Assembly: GCA_002383605.1 (NCBI GenBank) | Contig: DFYK01000024.1 | Span: 5,565-21,427 of the forward strand | Length of the DNA stretch: 15,863 nt | Reading direction: 5' to 3' | From: Proteiniphilum sp. UBA4084 | Lineage (GTDB): Bacteria > Bacteroidota > Bacteroidia > Bacteroidales > Dysgonomonadaceae | Shown: positions 14,075 through 15,863 of the stretch, piece by piece | How positions within the stretch are numbered: the first letter of the stretch is position 1 | Layout of the letters: each line of letters begins with the position of its first letter | Position numbers and translations under genes: made by a program | Notes under the pieces: generated by a model | The model's input: only the letters and a program-made list of their open reading frames with translations | What the model was told of the DNA's origin: nothing | The model's database searches: none

Positions 14075-15538
14075 TCAATTCATTTTTTCCAGAATGGTCA
14101 AAAGATATTCATAGGATTTTCCCACGCTATCAATCTTTACTGCCTCATCGGGTGAGTGAGCACCGGTAATGGTGGGACCAAAGGAGACAATATCGAGTTT
14201 CTGTGTTACGTTCGACTGGATGATACCGCACTCCAGGCCGGCATGGATAACCATCACTTTGGGCCTTTGATCATATTTCTCCAGGTAAATCCTTTCCATC
14301 AGCCGCAACAATTCGGAATTGACATTGGGTTGCCAGCCGGGGTAATCCCCATCAAATTCCACCTTCGCACCAGCCAATAGAAAGAGGCTCTCTACTGAGG
14401 AGCAGACCCAGTTTTTGCGACTCTCCGAGGAGCTGCGAACCAACAGTTTCACCTCAATGCTCTCTTCTGACGTTTGTATCATGGCCAGGTTCAGAGAGCT
14501 TTCCACCACACCCGGAAAATCGGCCAGATAACTGATCACGCCATTGGGGCAGCCTTCGACGGCATTGATCAGATCGTCCTGAATTTCTTCGGGCAGGATT
14601 GTTTTCGGAAGATCGGTTCGTTCTGCCTTAAACGAAATACCATCTTCGATCCCGGAAAAATCCTCCCGGAACAGCGCTTCATATTCTCCCACCAGATCGA
14701 TCAGATCATCGGAAAGTTGTTCGGGTATGGTCAGCACGACAAATGACTCACGTGGGATCGCATTCCGGAGTGATCCTCCCTGAATGCTTGCGATGCGGCC
14801 TTCATAGTTTCTGACCACATCCTTCAGGAAGCGGTTCATCAGCTTGTTTGCGTTGGCACGTCCCAAATTGATCTGAACCCCGGAATGGCCGCCTTTCAAA
14901 CCTTTCAGACTAACCTTAAAAGCAATATCATCTTTCTCTATGTTTCTGTCGGCTTGAAAGCGGAAAGAAATATTTACGTCCTTACCTCCTGCACAACCGA
15001 TGCATAATTCACCATCTTCCTCAGTATCCAGATTAAGCATCAGCGAACCTTCCAGCATGTTTCCATCAAGTCCGTTAGCACCATCCATTCCCACCTCTTC
15101 ATCCACGGTAAAGAGAGCCTCAATGGCGGGGTGCTTCAGTGAAGGGTCTTCGAGTACCGCCATCATCATGGCGCACCCGATGCCGTTATCTGCGCCCAGT
15201 GTCGTAGCATGTGCCTTTACCCATTCCCCGTCGATCATCGTTTCAATGGGATCTGACGTAAAATCATGGGGCACTCCGCTGTTTTTTTGTGGAACCATAT
15301 CAAGGTGTGATTGCAATATCACCGTTTTGGCCATTTCATATCCTTTTGTGGCCGGCTTTCTGATCAATACATTCCCCGCATTGTCCTGTTTTGTTTCCAG
15401 ATTAAACAATTTGCCAAAATCCATGATGAACCGGGTCACCTGATCCATCTGGCCTGTGGGACGAGGAATTTGTGTGAGAGAATAAAAATGTTTCCACACA
15501 TTTTGCGGGTTTAAACCGAGTATTTCTGCTGTAGCCAT
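14075..15538 (-). CDS. pepD: Aminoacyl-histidine dipeptidase (cytosol non-specific dipeptidase)
   Basis: PepD is a dizinc M20C peptidase that hydrolyses a wide range of dipeptides, including Xaa-His such as carnosine. The 487-residue length matches E. coli PepD (485). The metal centre is complete: His78 and Asp80 in QSHLDMVPQ, bridging Asp117 in LGADNGIG, Glu147/Glu148 in FTVDEEVGMDGA, Asp171 in LNLDTEE, and His461 in TGAHSPDE. GGHSGVQINLGRANA and the SLRNAIPRE block belong to the lid domain. It follows the membrane protein gene by 9 bases and precedes the flavodoxin gene by 5, in a minus-strand run that ends with a secreted protease. With the M20 enzyme at the start of the window it points to growth on peptides. 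Confidence 0.97.
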   Translation of the reverse strand: MATAEILGLNPQNVWKHFYSLTQIPRPTGQMDQVTRFIMDFGKLFNLETKQDNAGNVLIRKPATKGYEMAKTVILQSHLDMVPQKNSGVPHDFTSDPIETMIDGEWVKAHATTLGADNGIGCAMMMAVLEDPSLKHPAIEALFTVDEEVGMDGANGLDGNMLEGSLMLNLDTEEDGELCIGCAGGKDVNISFRFQADRNIEKDDIAFKVSLKGLKGGHSGVQINLGRANANKLMNRFLKDVVRNYEGRIASIQGGSLRNAIPRESFVVLTIPEQLSDDLIDLVGEYEALFREDFSGIEDGISFKAERTDLPKTILPEEIQDDLINAVEGCPNGVISYLADFPGVVESSLNLAMIQTSEESIEVKLLVRSSSESRKNWVCSSVESLFLLAGAKVEFDGDYPGWQPNVNSELLRLMERIYLEKYDQRPKVMVIHAGLECGIIQSNVTQKLDIVSFGPTITGAHSPDEAVKIDSVGKSYEYLLTILEKMN

Positions 15539-15547
15539 AATGTAATA

Positions 15548-15863
15548 CTAATTAAATGATTTTTCCAGAACTGTTTCCTGATTATCTCTTTTCACATAAG
15601 GCATGGAGATTACGCCGAAAAGTCCGTAGAGAATTTGCCAGACCGATTGAATGGTAAAAACTGCACCAGCAAAAGCAAGCGCCTGACTTTCAGCTACGCC
15701 AAGTATCAAAAGTGATGAGATCACCACAAAATGCCAGGGACCTATTCCGCCCTGCACCGGCACGGAAATTCCGATGTTGGTCATCGCAAACACAATCAAT
15801 CCGGCGAGCGGTCCAAGATCTTTGGTGAAATCGAACGCAAAAAAGCAAATGTAAAAATACAAA
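15548..15863 (-). CDS. Lysylphosphatidylglycerol synthase-type membrane protein, C-terminal part
   Basis: Only the last 105 or so residues lie in the window; the frame continues past base 15863, and the TTG at 15862 is not a real start. It is very hydrophobic, with about three membrane helices, and contains FAMTNIGISVPVQGGIGPWHF, the conserved block of the LPG_synthase_TM/UPF0104 family of polytopic membrane proteins (about 320 residues). Members that lack the C-terminal aminoacyl-transferase domain, as this one does, have no established activity; a role in lipid handling or flipping is inferred from homologues. The charged tail KRDNQETVLEKSFN is probably cytosolic. It is the first gene visible in the run leading to pepD, 9 bases away. 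Confidence 0.85.
   Translation of the reverse strand, partial: LYFYICFFAFDFTKDLGPLAGLIVFAMTNIGISVPVQGGIGPWHFVVISSLLILGVAESQALAFAGAVFTIQSVWQILYGLFGVISMPYVKRDNQETVLEKSFN

Noticed and set aside
14070..14078. TTG 14078 as the start of the flavodoxin-like gene
   Set aside because: An ATG nine bases downstream starts right at the fold's first strand and is the more probable start.

Overview
The window reads as chromosomal DNA of a Bacteroidota bacterium, most likely Bacteroidales, and perhaps a protein-fermenting member of the Dysgonomonadaceae type (an inference from gene content only). Supporting signs are Bacteroidota-style -7 promoter boxes (TAnnTTTG) upstream of several genes, two DUF4252 proteins around an ECF sigma factor, a short conserved protein family common in this phylum, and A-rich leaders in place of strong Shine-Dalgarno sequences. 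No mobile element, CRISPR array, prophage gene or rRNA was found, and no gap between genes exceeds about 205 bases.

Layout. 1-1513 (+): the C-terminal part of an M20 metallodipeptidase and a small conserved protein. 1547-4746 (-): phosphate butyryltransferase (ptb), butyrate kinase (buk) and an ATP-grasp-like protein of unknown function whose ATG directly follows the buk stop. 4854-6746: a tRNA-Gly(CCC) on the minus strand with its terminator, then a 470-residue tyrosine phenol-lyase (+) with a recognisable promoter and a stem-loop leader, then a tRNA-Pro(CGG) (+) and a bidirectional terminator. 6745-7218 (-): an Lrp/AsnC regulator that converges on the tRNA-Pro. 7337-9532 (-): xseA-xseB-ispD (exonuclease VII and an MEP isoprenoid enzyme). 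9589-11590 (-): a four-gene overlapping cluster, DUF4252 - ECF sigma - membrane anti-sigma candidate - DUF4252. 11675-15863 (-): a tightly packed run of an LPG-synthase-type membrane protein (partial), the dipeptidase PepD, a flavodoxin-like protein, a 74-residue membrane protein and a secreted subtilisin-like protease.

How it fits together. Much of the window concerns growth on protein: a secreted serine protease, two cytosolic metallodipeptidases, a tyrosine-cleaving lyase giving phenol, pyruvate and ammonia, an amino-acid-responsive type of regulator, and Ptb/Buk, which make ATP from acyl-CoA at the end of amino-acid fermentation. The least explained parts are the ATP-grasp gene coupled to buk, the ECF/DUF4252 cluster, and the leader of the tyrosine phenol-lyase gene. 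Most of the rest is ordinary for this phylum.
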